A stretch of 64,000 nt of DNA from NCBI RefSeq assembly GCF_964656455.1, contig NC_135720.1, positions 106,156,696 through 106,220,695 on the forward strand, given 5' to 3'. Shown here in pieces: positions 45,740 to 56,099 of this stretch (its first letter is position 1; each line of letters opens with the position of its first letter). Source of the stretch: Halichoerus grypus (Eukaryota; Chordata; Mammalia; Carnivora; Phocidae). Below the pieces are notes generated by a model. That model did no database searches. It was not told the origin of the DNA and saw nothing but the letters and a program-made list of their open reading frames with translations. A program made the position numbers and the translations under genes.

Positions 45740-45937
45740 TTTTTTTTAAAGATTTTATTTACTTATTTGACAGAGAGAAACACAGTGAGAGCAGGAACAC
45801 AAGCAAGGGGAGTAAGAGAGGGAGAAGCAGGCTTCCCGCGGAGCAGGGAGCCCGATGTCAGGCTCGATCCCAAGACCCTGGGATCATGACCCGAGCTGAA
45901 GGTAGACACTTAACCACTGAGCCACCCAGGCACCGCC
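45740..45937 (-). mobile_element. CAN-SINE, antisense
   Basis: Young-type body ending CCACCCAGGCACCGCCC. Confidence 0.93.
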
Positions 45938-45967
45938 CAAAATTGTTTTTAAAAAATAGAACAGTGT

Positions 45968-46210
45968 AGGGGTGCCTGGGTGGCTCAGTCAGTTAAGCAT
46001 CCAAGTCTTGATTTCAGCTCAGGTCACAATCTTAGGGTCGTGAGATGGAGCCCCACATCAGGCTCTGAGCTGGGTGTTGAGCCTGCTTAAGATTCTCTCT
46101 CCCTATCCCTTTGCCCCTCCCCCCTACCTTGCGCACGCACATGCTTGGGCGTGCTCTCTCTCTCTCTTAAAAAAGAAAACAGTAAAAAAAAACAAACAAA
46201 AACAAAAACC
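45968..46210 (+). mobile_element. CAN-SINE, older subtype
   Basis: AGTCTTGATTTCAGCTCAGG subtype with a long degenerate A-rich tail. Confidence 0.9.
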
Positions 46211-46223
46211 AAAAAACAGAATA

Positions 46224-46400
46224 GGGGCGCCTGGGTGGCTCAGTCGGTTAAGCGTCTGCCTTCGGCTCAGGTCATGATCCCAGGGTCCTGGGATTGAGTC
46301 CCGCATCGGGCTCCCTGCTCAGCTGGAAGCCTGCTTCTCCTGCCTGCTGCTCAATCTCTCTCTCTCTCTGACAAGTGAATAAATCTTAAAAAAAAAAAAA
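46224..46400 (+). mobile_element. CAN-SINE, inserted after the preceding one
   Basis: Flanked by A-rich CAGAATAG and TAGAATAG copies; part of a triplicated target. Confidence 0.93.
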
Positions 46401-46409
46401 AAAAAATAG

Positions 46410-46795
46410 AATAGTGTAAAAAGTTTGTTAAGAGAAGGAAGGAAGTTAGAGCATCCACTTTGGTGGATGATGGGACAAACGGAAAATTGTTTTAAGTTGA
46501 GGGAACCTACTGGCTGGGATGGGATGCTGAAGAAGAGAGAGGAAAGATCCTGAAGGAAGAGAGGATGAGTTGTGGCTGAAGGTCCTAGGAACATGAAGGG
46601 GAAGGGATACAGAACTCAGGTGGACAGCTTTGCTTTGCGTGAGAAGGGAAAGACAAAGAGGAGGATCCTCACAAATTGTAATTGAGATGCGAGGCAAGTT
46701 CAGGTTCTCATCTGCTGGGCTTTCTCCTCTGTGAAGAGTAGGTAAGCTCATCCGCTGTCAGGCAGTGGGGCTCCTGGGAAGTGACAGAACTCTTC
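46410..46795. other. Intronic purine-rich sequence, nothing recognised
   Basis: No gene or clear repeat. Confidence 0.5.
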
Positions 46796-46796
46796 C

Positions 46797-46976
46797 TTTT
46801 TTTAAGATTTTATTTATTTGAGAGAGAGAGCGAGCACGCATGTGAGCAGGGGGAGGGGCAGAGGGAGAAGCAGACTCCCTGCTGAGCAGGGAGCCCAACT
46901 CGGAGCTTGATCCCGGGATCCGGGGATCATGACCCGAGCTGAAGCCAGACACAACCCACAGAACCACCCAGGCGCC
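46797..46976 (-). mobile_element. CAN-SINE, antisense
   Basis: GAGAGAGAGCGAGCACGC subtype ending CACCCAGGCGCCC. No clear duplication. Confidence 0.9.
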
Positions 46977-46979
46977 CTG

Positions 46980-48179
46980 TGAGAGAAGTTTCTGAAGAGT
47001 CTTACAGGGAATGCATGAGGGACTGCCGGTGGCGAGCCTCAGATTCTTCTGGAGAAGTTGCCTTATGGGGATTCCCTGCCTTCTGAGGGTCAGGCTCTCA
47101 ACACCAGCTTCTTCCCTCTGGCCTGCCCCAAACCCCATGTCCCTCCCCTGACCTGGTCTCTGGGAGGTTCTCATTCATTCCCTCATTCATTTTCCAAGTG
47201 CGTGCTGAACATCCACACCACCCAGCCCCACTTCTCTGGGCAACATACTGATCCTCTTCCCATAGAGCTTCCAAACCTTCCCCACAGTTTTAGACACCCC
47301 TATCCCTTCCCTCCCACACCCAGCAGAGGACCTCACTGCCTACTTTACAGAGGACACAGAAACCATCCGACTCATCTGCCAATTACCAAACGCACAAATT
47401 TACCTACAGCTGCACTCTCTCCTGCTGATACGGCATTTTTAAACTGCAGTTTAATTTAAGGGGGCTTGATCAGTATTTCTGAAATGCAGTAAGCAGAACA
47501 GAAAATAGTATCTAGTGAACATTGTAAGAGTATTTACTGTTTCTTATATGGCCCAGTTAGCCCTCCCCAAGGAGGAAGGGGACTCAGTCTGTCTTCATTC
47601 ACCTTGGCAGCCTGAGGGCATCCGTGGACTCGGTGGGGGAGCGCAGCAAGTGCTTCATAAACTGATGCTAGATTCATAAACGGCATCGGGTGTACAATGA
47701 TGAAAATCGTTCCAGAAAGCTGAAGGGGGTTGAAGGGGAGGAGAGTGGGGGGCAGAGGTGGAAGGAAGGGGTTGCTCCTGTCCTGCTTCCCAGACAGACC
47801 TGGAGCCTTTCAAGGACAGCACAGCCTTCTTGCTGTCCTCTTTCCGGGTCAGATAAGTCAGCAACTAAGTTGGAAAATTTGCCCAACGTTAGATACTTGG
47901 CATGTAGAGCTCTTTAATGAGTGCTTTCTACCCACGATATAGTCAGTGTTTGCTGAAAGATGCCACCTCCTTTTTGGAATGGAGCTACGAGAAAACAGGG
48001 TCTGGACCTCTTTATTTGCCTGGTATCTCCCATCCACACAGGGTCGCCGAAAAACTCCAGAGGACGGCAAGAGGCCTTATTCCTGGCTGTCCAGCCATAA
48101 CCAAAGACTGTTTTCTGTGCTGAAATTCAGCTTTCATTTCCTGTGGCATACTAATACATGAACATTCACTTATGACATT
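46980..48179. other. Intronic sequence, old L2/MIR-like pieces
   Basis: L2-like CT-rich stretches at about 47100-47400 and 47530-47680. Several overlapping ORFs on both strands have no recognisable similarity. Confidence 0.45.
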
Positions 48180-48193
48180 AAAAGATCAAACGA

Positions 48194-48390
48194 GGTGCGC
48201 CTGGGTGGCTCGGTCGTTAAGCATCTGCCTTCGGCTCAGGTCATGATCCCAGGGTTCTGGGATCGAGTCCTGCATCAGGCTCCTTGCTCAGCAGGAGACC
48301 TGCTTCTCCCTCTCCCACTCCCCCTCCTTGTGTTCCCTCTACTCGCTGTCTCTCTCTCTCTCTCTGTCAAATAAAACAAACAAACAAACA
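48194..48390 (+). mobile_element. CAN-SINE
   Basis: Duplication AAAAGATCAAACGA at 48180-48193, with one mismatch at 48391-48404. CAAACAAACA tail. Confidence 0.95.
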
Positions 48391-48404
48391 AAAAGATCAA
48401 ATGA

Positions 48405-50349
48405 ATACAACAAATACTTAACATCCAATACAGTATGGAGATGCAACCAGCAAAATCCAGACTGTGGGAAACTCCACTGAACAAATGATCAGGTTTTTCC
48501 TACAAAATAATTGCTGGGGGGTGGGGGTGGGGTGGATTTAAAAGTGATTAAAGTGATTGAAGGAACAGATCAACTAGACACATTGTGAGGAACTTTTTTG
48601 GATTCTTAGTCAATAAATAACTTAAAAAGGGGGGAAATTATAGGATAATCAAAGAAATCTGAGTATAGACTGGAACTCTGATGATAATAAGGAAATATCA
48701 CTACATTTTTGGAATGCTGTGATGGTATGTGGTCATGTTTTAAAAAGGCAGTCCTCATCCTTTTGAGACATATTGAAATATGTATAGATTGTAGAATATG
48801 AAGTATTACAATGTCTGGGATTTGCTGTAAAATAATCAGGGTGATGGGGTGTATAAGTGGCCAGGGTTTTGGAAGAAAGCAGACAGTCAGTTGGTAACTG
48901 TCCAAGTCTGGGTGATGAGTACCCATCCCCTTCACTGTCCCCTTTACTACGTTTGAAATGTTCAAGATGTTAAAAAGTCAGTCTCACAAACAGAACCATA
49001 AACCATAAATGTTAGTTAAATAATTTTTAAAGTCTGGAACACCTTAGGATTCTTTCGAGATGTCTAAAAGAGAGCAGCAGTCCTTGATTCACAAGCTCTT
49101 TGAAAGTAGGATTCGGAGCTCTGGCACGGCTTGCCTTTTGCCACATGTCACACTGTTGCCATTAATCACCCTCTCTCCTTGCATTGGAACAGGCTCTTCC
49201 CTCCCAGGAGCTGGGATCCCTTTCAAGGATGCACACTGAATTGACTGCCCTCAAATGTCAGAAAAAAGACCCAAATAGAGTCTGGCACTGCTAGAGGTTT
49301 TCCACCCTCCTATTGCTTTTGAACATAGAAATGTAGCTTCACCTTCATATCCTGACCACCTGACCTTGGCTTGCAGCTGTGCCGGCGGCTGCAGAGAACC
49401 CTCCAGCCCATGCTTCATGAGGACCGCATCACTGACCCCTGCCCATTCCCACTCAGACTCCATACCAGTCTCTGAAACTGCCTTCAACACACAGGGTCAA
49501 CAGGCTGACTCGTCCGTGTTTGTCCTTTACCTCTTTTTTCTCATAAAAGTTTGAACTACCCAACTTAAAATATTCAAAACTTCCAAAGTCTACTGGCCTC
49601 TATGCCAAAGCCTGTTTTGGGGCAGAAATGAAGTTCTTGGGAAGGTTTAACGACGCTCAATTCCACTTCTAATAACAGACACTACCACCTACCCATAGAT
49701 TCACTATGGCTAATACACAAATGTTGCCTCACGCACCTGCAGCTCCAGTAAACCTTGTTTGGCTACAAACTGTCTTAATTTGAGTGGGGCAGTTTCAATT
49801 GCTGAAAAACTTAAGGAAGGCAGGTCAAATTTTCGTTTTTTGTTGTTTCCCTAGCAAAATAAATCTTCTTTAAACCTTCCTTGGTTAAATCTTTATAAAA
49901 TAAAGCAGCTATTGCATTCCCCCGTACGACTCAGACAAGATAACCAGCTATACTTAATTCACCAGCCTCAGAACCAAACCTCACAAAAAGCAGAAAGCCT
50001 CATCCAGCTTGCACATGAAACAAAGCAAACCAAAACCAAGAATATATACTACAAGCACAAGCACAGAAAATCTTCAGCACCCAGTTCCCGGTTCCCATCC
50101 ACTGCACACACATAACACACGGGACCCCCCTCCCCCTCCCGCGCGCAATCTGCCGAGCGCTGTGATCTGTGCTCGCTCGCTTTCAGTGGAGAAATACAGG
50201 AATTTATGTGTTGTGTTTTGTTGTTTTAAATGGGAAGGGAAGGAGGAGAGTGGGGCGTGAAAAACTGGAAATGAGTCTTAATTCTCTCGTTTCCTCCCAT
50301 CTTTCTCTGCACCAAGATGCAGATGCATCAGTGAAATTTCAAGTGACAG
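48405..50349. other. Intronic sequence up to the TBCC/BICRAL CpG island
   Basis: 48650-48970 may be an old L1 tail (TGGTTAACTG-like, inverted ORF at 48606-48965). No gene or other clear repeat. A GC rise begins at about 50340. Confidence 0.45.
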
Positions 50350-52350
50350 TTTCTTGGCCAAATACCCCAATTAGAAACGGTGGCGGCTGGGAACGCGGTG
50401 GAGAGCAAAACCGAAGCCTGGCAGGGCGGGCGGGGTCAGAGACGCGCCCCGCGCTCGGCGGCCTGCACGGAGCACGCGAGGTGGCCGCGCGCCCGCAGCC
50501 GGCGGCGTCTCGCCTCTGAGCCGGCCGGTTGCCCGGCGTTTTGCTCGTGACTGCGCCGGCTTGGCTGCCCACTCACACCTCCGGCTGCTCCGGACTTTCG
50601 GCTAGGCTCATTCACTTCCGGTGACAAATCCCTCCCACCACCTCTAGAAATAATGTTAACGTTTCCCCCAAGGCTTTCCTAAAGACCGACGGCCCCACGG
50701 AGAGCCGCAGAGCCCGGGGCTGGGGTCTCACCCTCGCAGCTGCGGAGGGAGTGACCGCGAAGGGCGGGGGGGAAGACGTGGGAGGAAGAGGAAGGGGGTG
50801 TTGAATCGCACCTTCCCCCGCCCCCACCCCTCCGACTGCAGCAATTGGCCAAAAAAATAGTAATCCGTTTTTAGACAGCCCCTGGGCCCCCGGAACCCGG
50901 TTGCAGTGAGAAACCCAGTCTCTCCCATCCCGGTGCCCCTCGCCTACTCCCGCCCCCGTAAGTGCCTACGGGAATCGAGGAGAGCCCAGGCCACGCCGAA
51001 CTGCAGCGGCTGAGAGGGGAAGGCGGGTAGAACGAGGGTTTGGGGGCGGCAGGAATGGGTTGGGGGAGGGGGTGGTGGAAGGGAAAAGAAAAAACCAGAG
51101 GCATGCAAGCGGCTCCCTAGCCAGCTGTTCCAGCTGCCGCTTCCTCCAGCGCGGGCCGGGCGGTGCAATATTCCCCCCCCCGTCCATCTTTCTCACCACT
51201 ACCTGTCCCCCCCACCCACCATACGCACACATTCCCCCCACCAGTAGCGGATCTCCGGCCTGTAAGGGGGTAGTAGGGAGGAGCTGGGGGGAGGGGGAGG
51301 CCTGCGAGTTTCTAACCTTGTTCTTATAAACAAACCCACATGTGCAGCTACCGCTGCTGCAACTCACCCCACAATCCCGGATATAAGTCCTGCCCCTTTA
51401 AGAGGAAAAAAAAGCTTCCCCCTCCTGTCTCCCACCCCACCCACCCACAAGGACCTTTGTCTCCCCACCCCCCTTGTCACTCGGCCCCGCCTCATATCCC
51501 CGCCCTCTCCGACGCGGAGGAACCAATGGGCGAAGAAAATAAGGCCGGGGCTGACGTAAGCGTGTCCGGCCAATCAGAGGACGCGTTGGTGGGAGGCCTC
51601 ACGGAGGGCGCGCCCGGAGGAAGCAAGGTAGGAGAAAGGAAGCTTGAAGTCAAGATGGAGAGTGCCAGTTGTTCCGCCGCCGCGGCAAACGGGGCCATGG
51701 GTTCGCAGCGGGACCGGAGCCTGGTGCCTGAACGGCTTCAGAGACGAGAACAAGAGCGGCAGCTGGAGGTGGAAAGGCGGAAGCAGAAGCGGCAGGACCA
51801 GGAGGTGGAGGAGGAGAAGAGCGACTTTTTCGCCGCCGCCTTCGCTCGGGAGCGAGCGGCCGTAGAAGAGCTTCTGGAGAGCGGGGAATCCACGGAGCAG
51901 CTGGAGGAGGCGGCCGCTCGGCTCCAGGGCCTGCAGAAACTTCTCAACGACTCGGTTTTGTTCCTGGCCGCCTACGACCTGCGGCAGGGACAAGAGGCGC
52001 TGGCGCGGCTGCAGGCGACCCTGGCCGAGCGGCGCCAGGAGCTGCAGCCCAAGAAGCGTTTCGCTTTCAAGACCCGGAGGAAGGACGCTGGTTCGGCCAC
52101 CAAAGTCGACGCAGCTCCTAGCGCCCCGGCCGCGGAAGGCATCCTGGCCTCCCCGCCGCCATTGAATGAGGGAGGCATCGGCTCCAGCTTTGTTTTCGGC
52201 TTCTCCAATGTGGAGTCCCAAGTCTTGGAGAAGCGGGCGGAGGAACTGCACCAGCGCGACGTCCTTTTGACCGACCTGAGCAAATGCATCATCAAACTGT
52301 ATGGCAATCCCAACACCCTGCGGCTGGCCAAAGCCCGAAGTTGCACGTTG
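50350..52350. promoter_or_regulatory. Bidirectional CpG-island promoter between TBCC (+) and presumed BICRAL (-)
   Basis: GC-rich, CpG-dense block spanning the TBCC 5' end and about 1.2 kb upstream. On the TBCC side there is a CCAAT box at 51523-51527, a CRE/ATF-like TGACGTAA at 51552-51559, a second CCAAT at 51570-51574 and GC boxes near 51483-51505, all within about 170 bp of the ATG. On the opposite side there is an inverted CCAAT (ATTGG at 50844-50848) and an ETS/GABP-type site (CACTTCCGGT, 50613-50622). Divergent TBCC/BICRAL transcription is known in other mammals; here it is inferred from the motifs and the minus-strand donor at 50576. Confidence 0.8.
50577..50760 (-). other. BICRAL: Presumed BICRAL noncoding exon 1
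   Basis: On the minus strand, CpG-island sequence runs into a consensus donor (exon ...GGAGGT then GTGAGT; intron starts at 50576). An inverted CCAAT box lies about 90 bp upstream of the estimated start, and an ETS motif lies within the exon. BICRAL encodes a subunit of the non-canonical BAF (SWI/SNF) chromatin-remodelling complex and is divergent from TBCC in other mammals. The 5' boundary (about 50760) is an estimate. No BICRAL protein sequence is visible here, so this would be 5' UTR. Confidence 0.55.
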
Positions 52351-52686
52351 CTCTGCGGCCCGGTGTCCACTTCTGTGTTCCTGGAGGACTGCAGTGATTG
52401 CGTGCTGGCCGTGGCCTGCCAACAGCTCCGCGTACACACTACGAGAGACACCCGCATCTTCTTGCAGGTGACCAGCAGGGCCATCGTGGAGGACTGCAGC
52501 GGGATCCAGTTCGCCCCTTATACCTGGAGCTACCCGGGCATCGACAAGGACTTCGAGGGCTCTGGTTTAGATAGAAGCAAAAATAACTGGAACAACGTCG
52601 ACGATTTCAACTGGCTGGCCCGGGATACGGCTTCCCCGAACTGGAGTATTCTTCCTGAAGAAGAGCGAGGGATCCAGTGGGACTAA
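51655..52686 (+). CDS. TBCC: Tubulin-folding cofactor C (TBCC), complete single-exon CDS
   Basis: Encodes a 343-residue protein recognised as tubulin-specific chaperone C (human form 346 aa). In the cytoplasm it joins cofactors D and E on beta-tubulin and, with them, stimulates tubulin GTP hydrolysis, which releases native alpha/beta heterodimer. Seen in the sequence: a charged helical N-terminal (spectrin-like) region at about residues 25-130, rich in E/R/Q; a Pro/Ala/Ser linker at about 145-180; and a C-terminal C-CAP/TBCC beta-helix domain at about 180-325 with the motifs LYGNPNTLRL, GPVSTSVFLEDC and SGIQFAPYTWSYP. Arg259 in QQLRV aligns with the catalytic arginine finger (human Arg262, RP2 Arg118). 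The protein ends in EERGIQWD. The start is chosen because MESASCSAAA matches the family N-terminus and the ATG context is strong (A at -3, G at +4). The frame stays open upstream to 51340, but that part resembles no known protein. There are no introns, as in other mammals. No damage is seen. Confidence 0.98.
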   Translation: MESASCSAAAANGAMGSQRDRSLVPERLQRREQERQLEVERRKQKRQDQEVEEEKSDFFAAAFARERAAVEELLESGESTEQLEEAAARLQGLQKLLNDSVLFLAAYDLRQGQEALARLQATLAERRQELQPKKRFAFKTRRKDAGSATKVDAAPSAPAAEGILASPPPLNEGGIGSSFVFGFSNVESQVLEKRAEELHQRDVLLTDLSKCIIKLYGNPNTLRLAKARSCTLLCGPVSTSVFLEDCSDCVLAVACQQLRVHTTRDTRIFLQVTSRAIVEDCSGIQFAPYTWSYPGIDKDFEGSGLDRSKNNWNNVDDFNWLARDTASPNWSILPEEERGIQWD

Positions 52687-52870
52687 GCAGTTGTCACTGT
52701 GTTCTTCGCTCCTACCACATACTTCCCATGTGGGACCTACTCCTGCTAATGGGACCTCGGAGTTTACTTAATTGTTTTCATACTTTGTATGTTTTCAGTA
52801 TTTTAAGGCTTGAGAGTGTAATAGGCTCCTACTTGTGATTCCCATTAAATTCACGACAGGTCTAACATTT
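52687..52870 (+). other. TBCC: TBCC 3' UTR with candidate poly(A) signal
   Basis: AT-rich noncoding sequence directly after the TAA stop. An ATTAAA hexamer at 52844-52849 would give a 3' UTR of about 180 nt. A canonical AATAAA at 53585-53590 is an alternative distal signal. Which is used cannot be told from the sequence alone. Confidence 0.5.
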
Positions 52871-53284
52871 GAAGCATTTTTGCTATTCTGGTACTGTGCG
52901 GTAGCTTTGATTTGACTATGATCGTTTGAAGCAGTAAGAGGAAAAGTGTGGGTGTGTGTTGGTTATTAGTGATTTGTGGTATTTAAAACTTAATGATAAC
53001 TGTAAATATTTAATAAGTGAATTTAGTAGTGCTCTAGTAGGAGCCAGTTAATGTAAAGTATGGTATCAAACCTGTGCAAAATACTAGTAATTGAGAGCTC
53101 TTGAATTGAAGGTTTGACTTCCATAGGTACTACTCAGCAGGGCGGTGCAAAGACTCCGGTCTTCAGGTACACATTAGCTTGGGCTTCTGGAATCCAGCTA
53201 CTCATCGACTTGTTTGGATCCAAAGTTTTGGCATCGACCCCAGGAGGCTCATAAGTCTTAACCAACTGTAAAGCCAAAATAATT
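52871..53284. other. Sequence downstream of TBCC, nothing recognised
   Basis: AT-rich. Could be distal 3' UTR if the 53585 poly(A) signal is used. Confidence 0.45.
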
Positions 53285-53490
53285 ATAGCTACCAGCCTTT
53301 TTTGTGCCCTTAAAAGGTCATAGACACTGTTCTAAACACCTTACTCATGCAAACATGACTAAGTCCAAAAAATCTTAGGAGGTAGGTTCTGTTAGCACCA
53401 TTTTTCATGTGAGGTAGGTGAGTCGCCTGAGTCACACAGCTCAAGTGGACTGGGATTTGAAACCAGGTAGTCTGGCTCCAGAGCCCACTA
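53285..53490 (-). mobile_element. MIR, antisense
   Basis: GACACTGTTCTAAACACC ... GTCTGGCTCCAGAGCCCA pattern. Confidence 0.88.
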
Positions 53491-53709
53491 TGTAACATAG
53501 TGATTTTGAATAGTGTTAGTTGAGTTAGAAAGAGAGCTTCCAAAGTCATTAAAGAGGGCAAATTGCTCTTCGTCAATTCCCAGGAATAAATATGCTACAT
53601 ATCCTCACAAAAACATCTAGCTGAATCTTCATTTTTTCCACTCATTTTGCTATAATTTTCCACTATTACAAATTTGGCGTTCCACTCAATGTTATCACCC
53701 ATTATTCTT

Positions 53710-53910
53710 TTTTTTTTTTTTTTTTAAAGATTTTATTTATTTATTTGAGAGAGAGAGAATGAGAGAGAGCACATGAGAAGGGGGAGGGTCAGAGGGAGAA
53801 GCAGACTCCCTGCTGAGCAGGGAGCCCGATGCGGGACTCGATCCAGGGACTCCAGGATCATGACCTGAGCTGAAGGCAGTCGCTTAACCAACTGAGCCAC
53901 CCAGGCGCCC
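53710..53910 (-). mobile_element. CAN-SINE, antisense
   Basis: Perfect duplication TATCACCCATTATTCTT at 53693-53709 and 53911-53927. Confidence 0.97.
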
Positions 53911-53927
53911 TATCACCCATTATTCTT

Positions 53928-55255
53928 AAATGGAAAGTTCTAAGAGTTGCAAAAAGCTTTTTTGGGTCTAGTGGCCTTGTAACTGCAGACATGACTTTTA
54001 ATAATGACCATAAGTATTAAAGTGCTTGTAGTACCTTAAGTATTTCCATGTTCTATCTTGTTCCAAAAAAGAACTTAAGGTGGCTTTTAGGATATGTGAA
54101 CAAGAGTAGAGTCACCCAGGCATAATTGAGGCCAGTAAAAAATGTGGCCTGCCAAGCTCTATTCCTTAGCTGGAGGTGAATCTGGAATTTTTTTCCCTCA
54201 ACTATTGGCTGACTTGAAGCAATCCTAATCATTTCACAATTTGCAACATCTACAAAGAAAAGGGGTAAAAAATCTATTGCTTAGGAGAATGAATTCTGGT
54301 AATAAAAAGAGACAACCTGGAATGAAATTCTCAACATAAGAAACTAGGACTGGTATTGTAAGGCTATTCTCCTAAAGACCGATAGTTTAACACCAAGGAA
54401 AAACACTTCAGGAGAAAACCATGCTTACGGCACTGATGGGCTTGCAATTCCTATTTGTGGACTGAACTTTCACAGGACAGTTAAGTAGTTGCATCCAAAA
54501 GAATCCCTGCAGTTTGTAATAGATAATAAAACCACAAAATCATGGCAGTTTGAACCACTGTTGATGCTTGCTAGTCTCAGCCGAGCTTTCCTCTATCTTC
54601 TTGAAGTTCTCTCTTTTCCACCGTAGCCTTGCTCTACCCTGTTTCTCTTATGATAGCTTTTTCCCTTTCATTATGATTCCAGTGATTCACAGCCCTTAAA
54701 TGTGAGTGATGCCCAAGGTTTTGCCTTCAGCTTCTTTGTATGCATGTTCTCCAGAGCTGCAACTCTGGACCTATGTGTACAGTTCTGTATCAGTGGGCTC
54801 ACTTGCCTGTCAAATTCATACATTCTTAAAATCTCCATTTTCACTTCGTTCCCTCCCAAGTTCCTTATTTCTTTCAAAGCTGTCACTCTTCTCCAGGCAT
54901 TACGAGGGCCAAGCAGGTAACGTCAGTTAGGCTGTTGGGAGAAAGTCATTAGGGAGTGGGGGACCAGGTGACTTGGCAGACAAATTTAAGCATTTTAAAA
55001 ACATTGTACAAGCCAAACAAAACATTTTTTTGCAGTCTGCATCTGGTCCCTGAGCTGGCCAATTTGTAACATCAGACTTCCAGATCATGTCAGTTCTGTC
55101 CTCAGCAGATTTTGCCTATTCATCCTGTCCTCTCAAGTCTTTCTGCCATTTCAGAAAGTTAGACATTATTATGTTTTCCCTAGACTTAAACTGTGATGGG
55201 TTTTTTTTGACAAAAAAAAAAAAATCACACCCCTGAATTAAAAGCATTGATGGGG
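53928..55255. other. Intergenic sequence, nothing certain
   Basis: 54570-54920 has an L2-like CT-rich look. Overlapping ORFs there are not supported as genes. Confidence 0.45.
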
Positions 55256-55261
55256 GGTGGG

Positions 55262-55370
55262 GAGGGTGCCTGGCTGGCTCAGCTAGTAAAACATGCGACT
55301 CTTGACTATTGATCTCAGGTTATGAGTTTAAGCCCCATGCTGGGCATAGAGATAACTTAAAAAAAAAAGT
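55262..55370 (+). mobile_element. Short tRNA-Lys-like SINE
   Basis: GGGTGCCTGGCTGGCTCAG head with a small internal duplication (GACTCTTGACTATTGATC). Confidence 0.88.
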
Positions 55371-55493
55371 ACTGATTAGAGTTATTTTAGTAAGTTTTTA
55401 TTAAACAAATTTAATAATAATGGTCATTACAATGCTAGCATAGTGTACCAATAAATTTAATAACCATATGTTTTCATAAAAAATAAACACTGA

Positions 55494-55677
55494 GGGCGCC
55501 TGGGTGGCTCAGATGGTTAAGCGTCTGCCTTCAGCTCGGGTCATGATCCCGGGGTCCTGGGATCGAGTCCCACATCAGGCTCGCTCCTCGGCGGGGGGGC
55601 CTGCTTCTCCCTCTCCCGCTCCCCCCTGCTCGAGCTTTCTCTCTCTGTCAAATAAATAAATCTTTAAAAAAATAAAT
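55494..55677 (+). mobile_element. CAN-SINE
   Basis: AAATAAACACTGA on both sides (before, and ending at 55690). Confidence 0.94.
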
Positions 55678-55690
55678 AAATAAACACTGA

Positions 55691-55880
55691 GGGGCGCCTG
55701 GGTGGCTCAGTGGGCTAAGCCCAGACTCTTGATTTCGGCTTAGGTCATGATCTCAGGGTGTTGGGGTGGGATATCCTTTTATCTTCCCACCCAAATAGAA
55801 GTCCTACACGTTGGGCTCCACACTCAGTGGGGAGTCTGCTTGAGATTCTCTCCCTCTGTTCCCCCCCAACTCTCTCTAAA
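55691..55880 (+). mobile_element. CAN-SINE with a foreign 31 bp insert
   Basis: Older subtype. The body is interrupted at 55771-55801 by a segment identical to 57402-57432 of the downstream L1; SINE sequence resumes at 55802. Confidence 0.9.
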
Positions 55881-55897
55881 TCTTTTTAAAATCTTTT

Positions 55898-56081
55898 TTT
55901 TTTTTTAAGATTTTATTTGACAGAGAGAGAGAGAGAGAGGGAACACAAGCAGGGGGAGTGGGAGAGGGAGAAGCAGGCTTCCCTCTGAGCAGAGAGCCCG
56001 ATGTGGGGCTCTATCCCAGGACCCTGGGACCATGACCTGAGCGGAAGGCAGACGCTTAACGACTGAGCCACCCAGGTGCCC
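55898..56081 (-). mobile_element. CAN-SINE, antisense, young subtype
   Basis: Perfect duplication TCTTTTTAAAATCTTTT at 55881-55897 and 56082-56098. Confidence 0.96.
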
Positions 56082-56099
56082 TCTTTTTAAAATCTTTTA

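Larger units (their letters stand above)
1..50576 (-). other. BICRAL: Presumed BICRAL 5' intronic region (minus strand)
   Basis: Assigned by synteny: in other mammals the gene head-to-head with TBCC is the large BICRAL gene (about 120 kb in human), whose first introns are long. No ORF here resembles BICRAL coding sequence, so its coding exons should lie beyond position 1. The interval is mostly repeats plus the candidate noncoding exons and CpG island listed separately. This is inference from gene order and splice-site orientation, not from protein similarity. Confidence 0.6.

Noticed and set aside
1..50576. BICRAL coding exons
   Set aside because: No ORF on the minus strand resembles the BICRAL protein. 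Only noncoding 5' exons are inferred here.
51574..52437. 287-codon ORF antisense to TBCC
   Set aside because: Shadow of the GC-rich TBCC coding sequence; no family resemblance and no promoter logic.
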